64,000 nt of DNA from Demequina sp. NBRC 110051 (GTDB lineage Bacteria > Actinomycetota > Actinomycetes > Actinomycetales > Demequinaceae), in NCBI RefSeq assembly GCF_002090055.1, contig NZ_BBRH01000007.1, positions 124,001-188,000 on the forward strand. Reading direction: 5' to 3'. A program made the translations under genes and the position numbers. This document shows, piece by piece, positions 34,963 through 43,685 of this stretch (positions are counted from its first letter, which is position 1; every line of letters starts with the position of its first letter). The notes under the pieces were generated by a model. That model ran no database searches, was not told the origin of the DNA, and saw only the letters and a list, made by a program, of their open reading frames with translations.

Positions 34963-35492
34963 GGGATCTCCTTCAGTCTGGCGCACAGACTACGCCACAG
35001 CGGTGACGTGACAAGTGACATCTCGCGCGCCGGCGTGCATCGTGGTGCTCGGCCAATGAAGGCCGGGTTGTGCAAAGTGGAAGAACAAAAAGTGAGTCGT
35101 AGTCATAGGGTCCGTGGAATCTGGGGAGAACCACAAAAATCCCTGGCATCTGGCGTGATCCGGTTGTGAACGATCCGTGGACGGATCGATGAACGAGTTC
35201 TTGTCATCCGTGGACGGCCGTCCCAGAATCACAGAAGTTGTTATTCCCTCCACATCGCCTGCACATGGACGTGAACGGGCTGTCCACGGGATTCCACAGA
35301 TTTATCCACATGTGTGAAATTCGGGTCGCAGGGCCCTTGACGTGGCAATGAAAGGCCCGATAACGGGCCGAGACGGGCATGGCGCGGCCTCGACGGGTGG
35401 GATCGAGGGTCGCGGAACCCATGGCCGAGGCGAGCCGTATACGAGGGCGCGCCACAGCATCGGCCGCCGGGACGGCCATGAAAAGGACAGGA
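34963..35492. other. Probable replication origin (oriC), dnaA-dnaN intergenic region
   Basis: The 530 bases between dnaN and dnaA contain no gene. They hold a perfect DnaA box TTATCCACA (35302-35310) next to degenerate ones (TGTCCACGG at 35281-35289, ATTCCACAG at 35291-35299) and further degenerate boxes on both strands (for example TCGTTCACA, minus strand, 35165-35173). Short A/T-rich patches occur at 35082-35092 and 35230-35246. GTGAC words at 35002, 35007 and 35014 lie nearest dnaN. Gene orientation switches around here, and dnaA-dnaN is the usual actinobacterial origin site. Confidence 0.8.
35302..35310 (+). promoter_or_regulatory. Consensus DnaA box in oriC
   Basis: TTATCCACA, an exact match to the DnaA recognition sequence, with two weaker boxes directly to its left. 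Confidence 0.85.
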
Positions 35493-36902
35493 CTAGCCGC
35501 GAGCCTGCTGCTTGATGCGGGCGTGGATCTCGTTGACCTGGTTGTACATCTGGCGACGCTGCGCGATCTGGTCCTCGACCTTCTTGACCGCGTACATGAC
35601 CGTGGTGTGGTCCTTGCCGCCAAAGCTCTCGCCGATCTTGGGCAGGGACAGGTCGGTGAGCTGCCGGCACAGGTACATGGCGATCTGACGCGCCGTCACA
35701 TACACGCGCGAGCGCGAGGTGCCCGTGAGTTCGTCCATGGAGATGCCGAAGTAATCCGCCGTAGTCCCGATGATCGAGGACGCGGTGATCTCCGAGTCGT
35801 CGTCGGAGATGAGGTCCTTCAGCACCACCTGGGCGAGCGACAGGTCGACGGGCTGCTTGTTGAGCGCCGCAAACGCCGTGACGCGGATGAGGGCGCCCTC
35901 GAGCTCGCGAATATTGCTCGTGATGTTGGAACCGATGTACTCCAGCACGTCGCCCGGCGCCGCGACGTCGTCCACCGCGGCCTTCTTGCGAAGGATCGCG
36001 ATGCGGGTTTCGAGGTCCGGCGGCTGCACGTCCGTCATGAGGCCCCATTCGAAGCGGGTGCGCATCCGCTCCTCGATGCCCGACAGGTTGCGCGGGCTCA
36101 CATCCGACGTGATGACCACGTGCTTGCCGGCGTTGTGCAGCGCATTGAACGTGTGGAAGAACTCCTCGAGCGTCTGTTCCTTGCCCTGCAGGAACTGGAT
36201 GTCGTCGATGAGGAGGACGTCGACCTCGCGGTACGTGCGCTTGAACGTCAGCGAGCGGTCGTCGCGGATCGAGTTGATGAAGTCGTTGGTGAACTCCTCC
36301 GAGTTCACGTAGCGCACGCGGGTCTGCGGCTTGAGGTGGCGCGTGTAGTGACCGATCGCGTGCAGCAGGTGCGTCTTACCCAGCCCCGAGTCGCCATAGA
36401 TGAACAGCGGGTTGTACGTCTTGCCCGGGCTTTCGGCCACGGCGAGCGCCGCGGCGTGGGCGAAGCGGTTGGACGATCCGATGACGAACGTGTCGAACGT
36501 GTAGCGGGGGTTGAGGTGCGGGTCCTCGAACGAGGGAGCCGCGGGTTGCTCACGGACGGCCGATGCCGCGGCTGGGTGGGCGACCGGCTCGTCGTCTTCG
36601 ACGGGCGGGGGCGGCGGCTCGACCGACGAGTCGACTGTCACCGCGATGCGGACCTCGCGGCCCAGCAGATCGGACAGCGCACGAGTGATGGGCTCGCGCA
36701 GCGTCCCCTCGACATAGTTCTTGGTGAAGTCCTGGGCGACGGCGAGGAAGACGTTGTCCTCGACGACGGCGAGAGGCTTGATGAGCCTCAGAAACGACCG
36801 GTTCTGCGCGGACAGCGCATCGTCATCGGCCAGGTGCTGCCAGGTGCGGGTCCACAGGGAGTCGATGGACTCCGCTTTGCCGGCGTCCTGATCCGCGGCC
36901 AT
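35493..36902 (-). CDS. dnaA: Chromosomal replication initiator protein DnaA
   Basis: A 469-residue AAA+ initiator. Domain I (1-85: SIDSLWTRTWQHL to RALSDLLGREV), a Pro/Glu-rich linker (90-125), the AAA+ domain with RYTFDTFVIGSSNRFAHAAA, Walker A GDSGLGKT (170-177), Walker B LLIDDIQFL, and C-terminal DNA-binding domain IV with the signature GGKDHTTVMYAVKKV. It melts oriC and recruits the helicase. ATG at 36902 follows AAGGAGG. Two DnaA boxes in its leader indicate autoregulation. Confidence 0.99.
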   Translation of the reverse strand: MAADQDAGKAESIDSLWTRTWQHLADDDALSAQNRSFLRLIKPLAVVEDNVFLAVAQDFTKNYVEGTLREPITRALSDLLGREVRIAVTVDSSVEPPPPPVEDDEPVAHPAAASAVREQPAAPSFEDPHLNPRYTFDTFVIGSSNRFAHAAALAVAESPGKTYNPLFIYGDSGLGKTHLLHAIGHYTRHLKPQTRVRYVNSEEFTNDFINSIRDDRSLTFKRTYREVDVLLIDDIQFLQGKEQTLEEFFHTFNALHNAGKHVVITSDVSPRNLSGIEERMRTRFEWGLMTDVQPPDLETRIAILRKKAAVDDVAAPGDVLEYIGSNITSNIRELEGALIRVTAFAALNKQPVDLSLAQVVLKDLISDDDSEITASSIIGTTADYFGISMDELTGTSRSRVYVTARQIAMYLCRQLTDLSLPKIGESFGGKDHTTVMYAVKKVEDQIAQRRQMYNQVNEIHARIKQQARG

Positions 36903-36919
36903 CGGCCCTCCTTGCAGCG

Positions 36920-36940
36920 TTGTCCACAGTGTTGTTCACA
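36920..36940 (+). promoter_or_regulatory. DnaA boxes in the dnaA leader
   Basis: TTGTCCACA (36920-36928) and TTGTTCACA (36932-36940) lie 18-38 bases upstream of the dnaA start. They are the classic position for DnaA autoregulation. Confidence 0.75.
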
Positions 36941-37016
36941 GGGGTTGAGAGGCTGTCACGCAACCGTTACCCCCGGCACGGCGTGTCGCTCCCCGGCGTG
37001 CGGGAGCGTGTGGTGG

Positions 37017-37045
37017 AGCCTATCTTGTTCACGGCTCGCCACCAA
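37017..37045 (-). promoter_or_regulatory. Candidate dnaA promoter
   Basis: On the minus strand TTGGTG (37040-37045) and TAGGCT (37017-37022) are 17 bases apart. This would give a leader of about 110 bases carrying the two DnaA boxes and a small hairpin (CGCTCC/GGAGCG, near 36989-37010). Confidence 0.5.
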
Positions 37046-37060
37046 TGTGGGAACCGTGAT

Positions 37061-37089
37061 TTGACCTGCCTCACGCGGGCGCGTAACGT
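37061..37089 (+). promoter_or_regulatory. rpmH operon promoter
   Basis: TTGACC (37061-37066) and TAACGT (37084-37089) are separated by exactly 17 bases, close to the sigma-70 consensus, and lie 49 bases before the rpmH start. Confidence 0.7.
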
Positions 37090-37137
37090 TAGTGCGCTGA
37101 TTTGACCATCACCACAACAACCGTCATGGAGTGACCC

Positions 37138-37275
37138 GTGAGCAAGCGGACCTACCAGCCGAACAACCGCAAGCGCGCCAAGACGCACGGCTTCCGCCTG
37201 CGCATGCGCACCCGCGCCGGACGCTCGATTCTCGCGTCGCGTCGCCGTAAGGGCCGCGGCAAGCTGTCGGCGTAA
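37138..37275 (+). CDS. rpmH: 50S ribosomal protein L34
   Basis: A 45-residue, highly basic ribosomal protein with the full L34 pattern: [19 protein letters not shown], then [20 protein letters not shown]. Start is GTG with GGAG 6 bases upstream. It heads the rpmH-rnpA-yidD-yidC-jag-rsmG series, which has minimal gaps. Confidence 0.99.
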   Translation: MSKRTYQPNNRKRAKTHGFRLRMRTRAGRSILASRRRKGRGKLSA

Positions 37276-37278
37276 GAG

Positions 37279-37626
37279 GTGTTGCCGGCCCGCTCGCGCA
37301 TGTCGGCGTCGGCGGACTTTCAGTCCGTCATGCGTCGGGGTGTCAAGAGCGGCCGCGCCACCGTCATCGTCTACCTCAAGCAAACCGGCTATGCGGACAG
37401 CATCGCCGGTTTCGCCGTATCCAGAGCGGTCGGAGGTGCTGTGATGCGCAACCGTGTCAAGCGGCGCCTGCGCGCGATCATGGCGGAGGCGTTGCCCGCA
37501 CTGCCCGATGGCTCTGCCGTCGTGGTCCGGGCCCTGCCACGCTCGGCAGACGTTGATTATGTCAAGTTGCGTCGCGACGTGAACGAAGCATTGACGACCG
37601 CCCAACGCAAGGCGGCGCTCGCATGA
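37279..37626 (+). CDS. rnpA: Ribonuclease P protein component
   Basis: A 115-residue protein subunit of RNase P, which trims the 5' leader from tRNA precursors. The RNR motif is present as [15 protein letters not shown]. The start GTG at 37279 gives the usual MLPAR N-terminus; the next codon, TTG, is an alternative. It begins 3 bases after rpmH and its stop overlaps yidD (ATGA). Confidence 0.96.
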   Translation: MLPARSRMSASADFQSVMRRGVKSGRATVIVYLKQTGYADSIAGFAVSRAVGGAVMRNRVKRRLRAIMAEALPALPDGSAVVVRALPRSADVDYVKLRRDVNEALTTAQRKAALA

Positions 37627-37943
37627 GCGCCCGTGCGGTGGCGCGGTCCGTCATGCGTGTGCCCGCGCTCGCGCTCGCCGGACTCATCCGGCTTTACCAG
37701 CTGGTGATCTCCCCGCTGACGGGACCCACCTGCAAGTACTATCCGAGTTGTTCCCACTACGGGTTGACTGCGGTGCGGCGTCACGGCGCCGTGCGGGGTG
37801 GGGCCCTCGCCGTGTGGCGGGTGTTGCGCTGCAATCCCTGGAGCAACGGAGGAGTGGACGACGTACCCGCCAAGGGTGAGCCGCTCTTCAGACGCACGAC
37901 CATGACCAGGCCGGAGGCTTCCGCCTCCGCGACCGCAAACTAA
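37623..37943 (+). CDS. yidD: Membrane protein insertion efficiency factor YidD
   Basis: A 106-residue protein of the YidD family ([27 protein letters not shown], then [18 protein letters not shown]), with conserved cysteines in CKYYPSC and CNPW. It assists YidC-dependent membrane protein insertion from the inner face of the membrane. It lies between rnpA and yidC as usual; the ATG overlaps the rnpA stop. Confidence 0.96.
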   Translation: MSARAVARSVMRVPALALAGLIRLYQLVISPLTGPTCKYYPSCSHYGLTAVRRHGAVRGGALAVWRVLRCNPWSNGGVDDVPAKGEPLFRRTTMTRPEASASATAN

Positions 37944-37954
37944 GGACTGCACAG

Positions 37955-39010
37955 TTGGGCTTCCTCGATACGATCCTCTGGCCGCTCGAATGGGCCGTGG
38001 CCAACATCATGGTGCTGTGGCACTGGCTGTTCACGACCGTCGGTATGGACTCTGCAGGCGGCTGGGCCTGGTCGCTGTCGATCGTGGGCCTCGTGGTCAC
38101 GATCCGCGTGATGCTGATCCCGCTGTTCGTGAAGCAGATCAAGGCGTCCCGTGCGATGCAGATGATCGCACCCGAACTGCGCGCGATTCAGAACAAATAC
38201 AAGAACAAGAAGGACCAGGCATCTCGCGAGGCCATGAGCCGCGAGACGATGGAGTTGTACTCCAAGCACAAGACGAACCCGTTCTCGTCGTGCTTGCCGA
38301 TGCTGATCCAGGCGCCCATCTTCTTTGCGCTGTTCCGCGTGCTCAACTACCGCATCGAAGGTGTGGATGAGGCTCGTCCCATCGGCATGCTGACGACGGA
38401 GCTCGCCGCTCAGGCGCACGACGCGACCATCTTCGGTGCCCAGCTGTCCGACACCTTCATCGGTTCCACCGACGTCTCAACGAAGATCGTGTCCGCTGTC
38501 CTCATCGTGATGATGGTCGCGACGACGTTCACCACGCAGCGTCAGTTGACCCAGAAGAACATGCCGGCCTCGGCCCTCGAGGGCCCCATGGCGCAGCAGC
38601 AGAAGATCCTCATGTACGCGCTGCCCTTCATCTTCGTTATCACCGGCCCCAACTTCCCCGTGGGTGTGCTGATCTACTGGACCACCACCAACCTGTGGAC
38701 GATGGGCCAGCAGTTCTACGTGATCCGGAACAACCCGACTCCCGGCTCCCAGGCTGAGCGGCAGCTCAAGGCTCGCAAGGAGGCGAAGGCCCGCAAGAAG
38801 GGCATCGTGATCGAGGGCACGTCCGAGGACACCACGACCAAGACGATCGACGCGCCGCCGGTGAACCGCCAGCGTCAGCAGCCCAAGAAGGGCGGCTCGC
38901 GCGCGCAGCGCAAGAAGCAGATGCCGGGTCAGAGCCAGGGCTCCCCGACAGACGACGATTCCGCCGACACCGACGGTGCCGGTTCCGACAAGAAGGACTC
39001 CGATGACTGA
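37955..39010 (+). CDS. yidC: Membrane protein insertase YidC
   Basis: A 351-residue YidC/Oxa1 insertase with five membrane helices and the core motifs RVMLIPLFVKQIKASRAMQ, NPFSSCLPMLIQAPIFFALF and PVGVLIYWTTTNLWTMGQQ. The C-terminal 90 residues are a basic, then acidic tail (KARKEAKARKKG to SDKKDSDD), common in actinobacteria and probably ribosome- or RNA-binding. Start is TTG at 37955 with AAGGA upstream. It overlaps jag by 8 bases. Confidence 0.97.
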   Translation: MGFLDTILWPLEWAVANIMVLWHWLFTTVGMDSAGGWAWSLSIVGLVVTIRVMLIPLFVKQIKASRAMQMIAPELRAIQNKYKNKKDQASREAMSRETMELYSKHKTNPFSSCLPMLIQAPIFFALFRVLNYRIEGVDEARPIGMLTTELAAQAHDATIFGAQLSDTFIGSTDVSTKIVSAVLIVMMVATTFTTQRQLTQKNMPASALEGPMAQQQKILMYALPFIFVITGPNFPVGVLIYWTTTNLWTMGQQFYVIRNNPTPGSQAERQLKARKEAKARKKGIVIEGTSEDTTTKTIDAPPVNRQRQQPKKGGSRAQRKKQMPGQSQGSPTDDDSADTDGAGSDKKDSDD

Positions 39011-39491
39011 CGACAGCAAGACGAGCCGCCTCGAGTCCGAGGGGGACATCGCCGCCGATTTCCTCGAGGAACTGCTCGACATCCTCGACATGGATGGCGA
39101 CATCGACATCTCCGTCGAGGCCGGGCGTGCGAAGGTGGCCATCGTCGCCGACGGCCCCAGCCAGGACCTCAAGCGCCTGGTGGGCCCCGAGGGTGAGGTG
39201 CTCGACGCGCTCCAGGACCTCGCTCGGCTCGCCGTGCAGTCCGAGACGGGTGACCTCTCGCGACTCATGCTCGACATCGCCGACTTCCGTGCGGGACGCC
39301 GTGAGCGTCTGGCGGAGCAGGCCCGCGAGGCGATTGCGCGCGTGCGTGAGAGTGGCCAGCGCGAGAGCCTGCCCGCGATGAATGCCTTCGAGCGCAAGGT
39401 GGTGCACGACGTGGTCCTCGAGGCCGGCCTGGCCTCGGAGTCCGAGGGCGAAGACCCCCAGCGCTACGTCGTGGTGCTGCCGGCGTCCTGA
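39003..39491 (+). CDS. Jag/KhpB-family RNA-binding protein
   Basis: A 162-residue protein with a KH-like domain (about 15-85, VEAGRAKVAIVADG to LVGPEGEVLDALQDLARLAV) and an R3H domain at the end (MNAFERKVVHDVVLE, with the R-x3-H motif). It lacks the N-terminal Jag domain of firmicutes, as usual in actinobacteria. The role is RNA binding connected with YidC and cell-envelope control. ATG at 39003 has AAGGA 5 bases upstream, inside the yidC end. Confidence 0.93.
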   Translation: MTDDSKTSRLESEGDIAADFLEELLDILDMDGDIDISVEAGRAKVAIVADGPSQDLKRLVGPEGEVLDALQDLARLAVQSETGDLSRLMLDIADFRAGRRERLAEQAREAIARVRESGQRESLPAMNAFERKVVHDVVLEAGLASESEGEDPQRYVVVLPAS

Positions 39492-39495
39492 CGCC

Positions 39496-39511
39496 TGTTT
39501 CACGTGAAACA
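39496..39511. promoter_or_regulatory. parS site 1 (perfect)
   Basis: TGTTTCACGTGAAACA, an exact 16-base match to the bacterial parS consensus, in the gap between jag and rsmG. ParB nucleates here for chromosome segregation. Confidence 0.95.
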
Positions 39512-39527
39512 TGGGGACGGCGACGGC

Positions 39528-40202
39528 ATGAATGAAGCAGATGGCACGGAGGTGCCCGCCGAACTGCGTACCCTTGCGAACGATCCGCTGAACGGTGACG
39601 CTCGCGTAGCGGAGTATCTGGGAGATTCCTTTCCTCGCGTTCAGGCCTTTGCGGAACTGCTTGCCGACCAGGGAGTCCTCCGCGGCCTCATCGGGCCGCG
39701 CGAACTCACGCGCGTCTGGGAACGCCATATTCTGAATTCCGCCGCGGTGGTCCCGTTCCTGGGGGAGGGCACCATCGTTGACGTAGGTTCTGGTGCGGGC
39801 CTGCCCGGATTGGTCATTGCGGCCATGCTGCCTGAGCGTCAGGTGGTGCTGGTGGAGCCGATGGAGCGGCGTACGTCCTGGCTCTTCGAGGCCGCCGAGC
39901 GATGCGGGATCGACAACGCGATCGTGGTGCGTGGCCGTGCCGAAGAGGTCCGTGAGAGCGTCGAGGCTGATGTGGTGACCGCGCGTGCGGTCGCTTCGAT
40001 CGACAAGTTGGTGAAATGGTGTGCACCGCTACTGAGCGACACCGGGTCGATGGCGCTACTGAAGGGACGCACTGCGCCGGACGAGCTTGAACGCGCCAAG
40101 TACGTCCTGCGCAAGGCAAAGCTCACGGGGCAGGTGCACGAGGCCGCCACAATCGACGGCGTGGACCCCACCACGGTGGTGACCCTCAGCCGGACGGCCT
40201 AA
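39528..40202 (+). CDS. rsmG: 16S rRNA (guanine-N7) methyltransferase RsmG
   Basis: A 224-residue SAM-dependent methyltransferase that modifies 16S rRNA, formerly called GidB. The SAM site VDVGSGAGLPGLVIAAMLPERQVVLVEP is intact, followed by VVRGRAEE and ARAVASIDKLVKW. The ATG at 39528 is chosen; a GTG eight codons upstream lies within parS site 1 and would need that sequence to be both operator and coding. Confidence 0.95.
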   Translation: MNEADGTEVPAELRTLANDPLNGDARVAEYLGDSFPRVQAFAELLADQGVLRGLIGPRELTRVWERHILNSAAVVPFLGEGTIVDVGSGAGLPGLVIAAMLPERQVVLVEPMERRTSWLFEAAERCGIDNAIVVRGRAEEVRESVEADVVTARAVASIDKLVKWCAPLLSDTGSMALLKGRTAPDELERAKYVLRKAKLTGQVHEAATIDGVDPTTVVTLSRTA

Positions 40203-40209
40203 CTGACGC

Positions 40210-40225
40210 TGTTTCACGTGAAACA
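40210..40225. promoter_or_regulatory. parS site 2 (perfect)
   Basis: TGTTTCACGTGAAACA, exact consensus, 8 bases after the rsmG stop. Confidence 0.95.
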
Positions 40226-40276
40226 GCGACGCGACGCTTTCGCCGCGGTCAAGGTGTATGGCCATGGTCCGGCGGT

Positions 40277-40292
40277 CGCTTCACGTGAAACA
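40277..40292. promoter_or_regulatory. parS site 3 (two mismatches)
   Basis: CGCTTCACGTGAAACA keeps the central TTCACGTGAA and the right half; the left half differs from the consensus at two positions. Confidence 0.75.
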
Positions 40293-40342
40293 CCGCAGCG
40301 CCGCTGGGCCGGGAGACCGAGCGTGTTGCGAAGTGCGGTGAA

Positions 40343-40358
40343 GGTTTCACGTGAAACA
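40343..40358. promoter_or_regulatory. parS site 4
   Basis: GGTTTCACGTGAAACA differs from the consensus only at the outermost base. Confidence 0.92.
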
Positions 40359-40445
40359 CAGTTGGCCTCGGCAGGGTCACCGCGGGCTTGCTGGGTCGCC
40401 GCGAGGCACGAACGCCTACGGCACGCGCGTCCATTTTCCCCACCT

Positions 40446-40499
40446 TTGTCCACACGTGATTTGTGCGGGAAATTGCGGTTCCTCACACCGTTATCCACA
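40446..40499 (+). promoter_or_regulatory. DnaA boxes between parS sites 4 and 5
   Basis: TTGTCCACA (40446-40454) and TTATCCACA (40491-40499) are both exact boxes, in the same orientation, 45 bases apart, in the rsmG-parA gap. Confidence 0.6.
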
Positions 40500-40637
40500 G
40501 CCGATCGGTGTCCATCGCGGGCAGCTCGGACCGACCTCGCGAAGCTCGGTGGCGCGCGCCAACCTCGTCACACTCTGCGATGTGTCTCAGTCAAATAGGG
40601 GTAGAGTCGTGACCCTATCGACACCCCGCGCGGGTGT

Positions 40638-40653
40638 TGTTTCACGTGAAACC
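40638..40653. promoter_or_regulatory. parS site 5
   Basis: TGTTTCACGTGAAACC differs from the consensus only at the last base. It is 24 bases before the parA start. Confidence 0.92.
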
Positions 40654-40676
40654 CCACGAGCTCAGAAGGAGAGTGT

Positions 40677-41675
40677 GTGAGCCACGAGGTGAACGCGGCA
40701 ACGCAGCCGGAGGCGGCGGCGACGGCCGACGCGACCGAGGTTTCACGTGAAACAGGGGACGCGTTTAGCGCCTTCGACGAAGGCGATGACAGTCCGCTCG
40801 CTCGCGAGATGATTGCCACCGAACGTCAACGCCAGGCCCTGCACGACGCCGACTTCCCCCGCCCGTCCCAGACGCGCGTGTTCGTGGTCTCCAACCAGAA
40901 GGGCGGGGTGGGGAAGACCACCACGTCTGTTAACGTCGCCGCTGCACTGGCCCAGAAGGGCGCCAACGTCCTCGTGATTGACACCGACCCGCAGGGCAAT
41001 GCCTCGACGGCACTCGGTGTCGACCACTACGCGGGCACGCCCAGCATCTACGACGTCCTGCTTGACGATGTCCCGATCCACAAGGTTGCCCAGCGGTGTC
41101 CCGATATCGACACCCTGTGGTGCGTGCCCGCCACGATCGACCTCGCCGGAGCCGATATTGAGCTCGTCTCGGTCGTCAGCCGGGAGTACCGCCTCCAGCG
41201 CGCGGTCGCCGAACTGCTTGAGGGACACGGCAAGAATCTCGACTACATCTTTATCGACTGCCCGCCCAGTCTCGGTCTTCTCACGTTGAACGCGATGGTG
41301 GTGGCTCAAGAGGTGCTGATCCCTATTCAGTGCGAGTACTACGCGCTCGAGGGTCTCACCCAACTGATCAACACCGTGGAGATGGTGCGCAAGCACCTCA
41401 ACAAGGGGCTCCATCTGTCGACCATCGTGTTGACCATGTTCGACGGGCGCACCAATCTTGCCCGAGAGGTGGCACACGAGGTGCGTACCCACTTCCCACG
41501 ACAGACCCTCGAGCAGACGGTGCCACGTTCGGTACGCGTCTCCGAGGCGCCCAGCTTCGCACGCACGGTGATCACCCATGACCCGCACTCGAGCGGCGCA
41601 GTGGCGTACATGAGCGTGGCCAAGGAGATTGCCGAGCGAGGCCGGCAGCGCGACAACGAAAGGGGACAGGCATGA
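40677..41675 (+). CDS. parA: Chromosome partitioning ATPase ParA
   Basis: A 332-residue Walker-type ATPase. After an acidic 60-residue extension the core begins [22 protein letters not shown] with the deviant Walker A, then [10 protein letters not shown] and [15 protein letters not shown]. ParA forms the nucleoid gradient that moves ParB-parS complexes. Start is GTG with GAAGGAGA upstream. The extension encodes EVSRET at a parS site, so the DNA does two jobs. The stop overlaps parB (ATGA). Confidence 0.97.
   Translation: MSHEVNAATQPEAAATADATEVSRETGDAFSAFDEGDDSPLAREMIATERQRQALHDADFPRPSQTRVFVVSNQKGGVGKTTTSVNVAAALAQKGANVLVIDTDPQGNASTALGVDHYAGTPSIYDVLLDDVPIHKVAQRCPDIDTLWCVPATIDLAGADIELVSVVSREYRLQRAVAELLEGHGKNLDYIFIDCPPSLGLLTLNAMVVAQEVLIPIQCEYYALEGLTQLINTVEMVRKHLNKGLHLSTIVLTMFDGRTNLAREVAHEVRTHFPRQTLEQTVPRSVRVSEAPSFARTVITHDPHSSGAVAYMSVAKEIAERGRQRDNERGQA
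40739..40754. promoter_or_regulatory. parS site 6, inside the parA reading frame
   Basis: GGTTTCACGTGAAACA, one mismatch at the outer base, coding for the VSRET segment of the ParA N-terminal extension. Confidence 0.92.
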
Positions 41676-42706
41676 GCGGCACCAGGAGGGGCCTCGGACG
41701 AGGCCTCGGAGCCTTAATCCCCGAGCAGCCCGCGCCGGGCGCTGCGCCCGCCAAGGAGCGTCCGCACGACGTATTCTTCGCCTCGAGCGCCGCCGCTCCG
41801 GAGGCACCGACCCCCGAGCCGACCGACGACGGCTTGCTTCCCGTGCCAGGAGCCACCTTCGCGCATATCGACCCGCGCGAGGTGACCCCGAACCCGCGCC
41901 AGCCACGCGCGGTCTTCGATGAGGACGCGCTGGCCGAGCTGGTGGGATCGATCAAGGAGATCGGCGTCCTGCAGCCCATCGTGGTGCGCAGGAAGCCCGA
42001 CGGCGGCTATGAGCTCATCATGGGTGAACGCCGTCTACGGGCCTCCAAGGAAGCCGGGATCGACGCGATCCCCGCCATCGTCCGCGACACGGATGACGTG
42101 GACATGCTGCGCGACGCGCTGGTCGAGAACCTGCACCGTTCACAGCTCAACCCCCTGGAGGAGGCCGCGGCGTACCAGCAGCTCCTCGAGGACTTCGGCA
42201 TCACCCACGAGCAGCTGGCAAGTAAGATCTCCCGCTCGCGCCCTCAGATCTCGAACACCCTGCGTCTGCTCAAGTTGCCCCCCGTGGTCCAGCGCCGCGT
42301 TGCGGCCGGCGTCCTGTCCGCGGGCCACGCGCGGGCGCTGCTCTCGCTCGAGGACCCGGCCGCGATGGAGGCACTTGCCCAGCGCATCGTCGCCGAGGGT
42401 CTCTCGGTGCGTGCGACCGAGGAGGCCGTGACGCTGGGAGTCGACAAGCCTCGTGCCAAGCGCGGCACCGTCCGCTCGGGCGGCCGCACCGAGGCACTCG
42501 ACGATCTCGCATCGCGCCTGGGCGACCGCTTCGACACGCGCGTGAAGGTGGCCTTGGGGAAGTCCAAGGGCCGCATCACCATCGAGTTCGCCACTGTCGA
42601 CGACCTCAACCGCATCATTCACGAGCTGTCGCCCGAGGATCCTGGTGTTCTCGCGGCCGCGGGCACGGACGCCAGCGGCGCCGAAGGGGAGACGAACCCA
42701 GCGTAA
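41672..42706 (+). CDS. parB: Chromosome partitioning protein ParB
   Basis: A 344-residue CTPase and parS-binding protein. [15 protein letters not shown] opens it, then the ParB/Srx domain ([33 protein letters not shown] split over 70-110; the CTP-binding [32 protein letters not shown]), a central HTH ([27 protein letters not shown]) and a C-terminal dimer domain. It binds the six parS sites nearby, spreads and acts with ParA and SMC. It ends 15 bases from the convergent ddl gene. Confidence 0.98.
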   Translation: MSGTRRGLGRGLGALIPEQPAPGAAPAKERPHDVFFASSAAAPEAPTPEPTDDGLLPVPGATFAHIDPREVTPNPRQPRAVFDEDALAELVGSIKEIGVLQPIVVRRKPDGGYELIMGERRLRASKEAGIDAIPAIVRDTDDVDMLRDALVENLHRSQLNPLEEAAAYQQLLEDFGITHEQLASKISRSRPQISNTLRLLKLPPVVQRRVAAGVLSAGHARALLSLEDPAAMEALAQRIVAEGLSVRATEEAVTLGVDKPRAKRGTVRSGGRTEALDDLASRLGDRFDTRVKVALGKSKGRITIEFATVDDLNRIIHELSPEDPGVLAAAGTDASGAEGETNPA

Positions 42707-42721
42707 TCCCTGGTAAATCGC

Positions 42722-43657
42722 CTAGCGGCGGTCGAAGGCCGCCTGTGCGATGCTCCGATACACCTCGGTAAGCGAGCGGCCGGAGGCCTCGACGGACTGC
42801 GGCAGCAGCGAGGTCTCCGTGAGGCCCGGTGTGACGTTGACGTCGATCACCTGTGCCACACCGGCCTCGTCAAGGATGATGTCCACGCGCGAGAGGTCCC
42901 TGAGCCCTAGGTTCCGGTGCACGGCGAGGGCCGTCTCGGCGACGGTCGCCGCATCCTCGGGGGAGAGCCGCGCCGGCACGAAGTACTCGACGCGTCCGGG
43001 GTTGTAGCGGGCGTCGTAGTCGTAGGCGCCCTCGGCTTGAATCTCGACGGCAGGCAACGCCTCGGCGGCGTCGCCGGTGCCGAGAATCGAGACGGCCACC
43101 TCGATGCCGGTCACGGCCGTCTCGATGAGCGCCGTGTCTCCATAGGCGAAGCAGTGCACCAGCGCGCGGCTGAGCTGATCGCGCTCGCTCACCAGCGAGA
43201 CTCCCAGCGCGGAGCCCCCTCGCGCGGGCTTGACGACGACGGGCAGGCCCATGCGATCGACAATCGCGTCGATAACGTGCTCGGCGCCCACCTCGCGGAA
43301 CAGCGACTGGGGCAGCGTCACGTACTCGGGAGTCGCGATCCCGTCGCGCACAAAGATGGCCTTGGCGACCGACTTCACCCACGCCACGCGGGCCTCGCGC
43401 GCTCGGGTGCCCACGTACGGGACGCCCAACAACTCGAGCAGCCCCTGGAGCGAGCCGTCCTCGCCGGAGGCACCGTGGAGCATAGGCCAGACGACCACAT
43501 CCTCACGATCCCGCAAAGAGGGAATCAAGGAAGAGTCGACGTCGTGCAAAGAAACCTTGACGCCCGCGTCACGTAGCTCCTCCTGGACGCGCCGCCCTGA
43601 CCTCATTGAGACGTCGCGCTCGTGCGACAGTCCACCGGCCAGCACCATCACGTCCAT
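42722..43657 (-). CDS. D-alanine--D-alanine ligase-family ATP-grasp enzyme
   Basis: A 311-residue ATP-grasp ligase. LAGGLSHERDVSMRSG, LHGASGEDGSLQGLLELLGVPYVG split around residues 60-85, VVKPARGGSALGVS and the metal site VIDVNVTPGLTETS are Ddl features; length is slightly below typical Ddl. The last motif is DVNVTPG instead of the common EVNTLPG. It may make D-Ala-D-Ala for peptidoglycan or be a Ddl paralogue; whether another ddl exists elsewhere cannot be seen. ATG at 43657 follows AAGGAG. Confidence 0.85.
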   Translation of the reverse strand: MDVMVLAGGLSHERDVSMRSGRRVQEELRDAGVKVSLHDVDSSLIPSLRDREDVVVWPMLHGASGEDGSLQGLLELLGVPYVGTRAREARVAWVKSVAKAIFVRDGIATPEYVTLPQSLFREVGAEHVIDAIVDRMGLPVVVKPARGGSALGVSLVSERDQLSRALVHCFAYGDTALIETAVTGIEVAVSILGTGDAAEALPAVEIQAEGAYDYDARYNPGRVEYFVPARLSPEDAATVAETALAVHRNLGLRDLSRVDIILDEAGVAQVIDVNVTPGLTETSLLPQSVEASGRSLTEVYRSIAQAAFDRR

Positions 43658-43685
43658 GTCAACACTCCTTCGTAGCGGTCAAAAC

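Larger units (their letters stand above)
40203..40676. other. Gene-free parS/DnaA-box island
   Basis: No credible gene lies in these 474 bases. They contain four of the six parS sites, two strict DnaA boxes (TTGTCCACA at 40446-40454 and TTATCCACA at 40491-40499) and, at the right end, the parA ribosome-binding site (GAAGGAGA). The open frames that cross it are short and interrupted in composition by the parS words. Confidence 0.8.

Noticed and set aside
40218..40598. Open frame of 126 codons across the parS island
   Set aside because: It is read through parS sites (repeated SRET words), lacks domain features and starts inside a parS site; the region is better explained as a non-coding segregation island.
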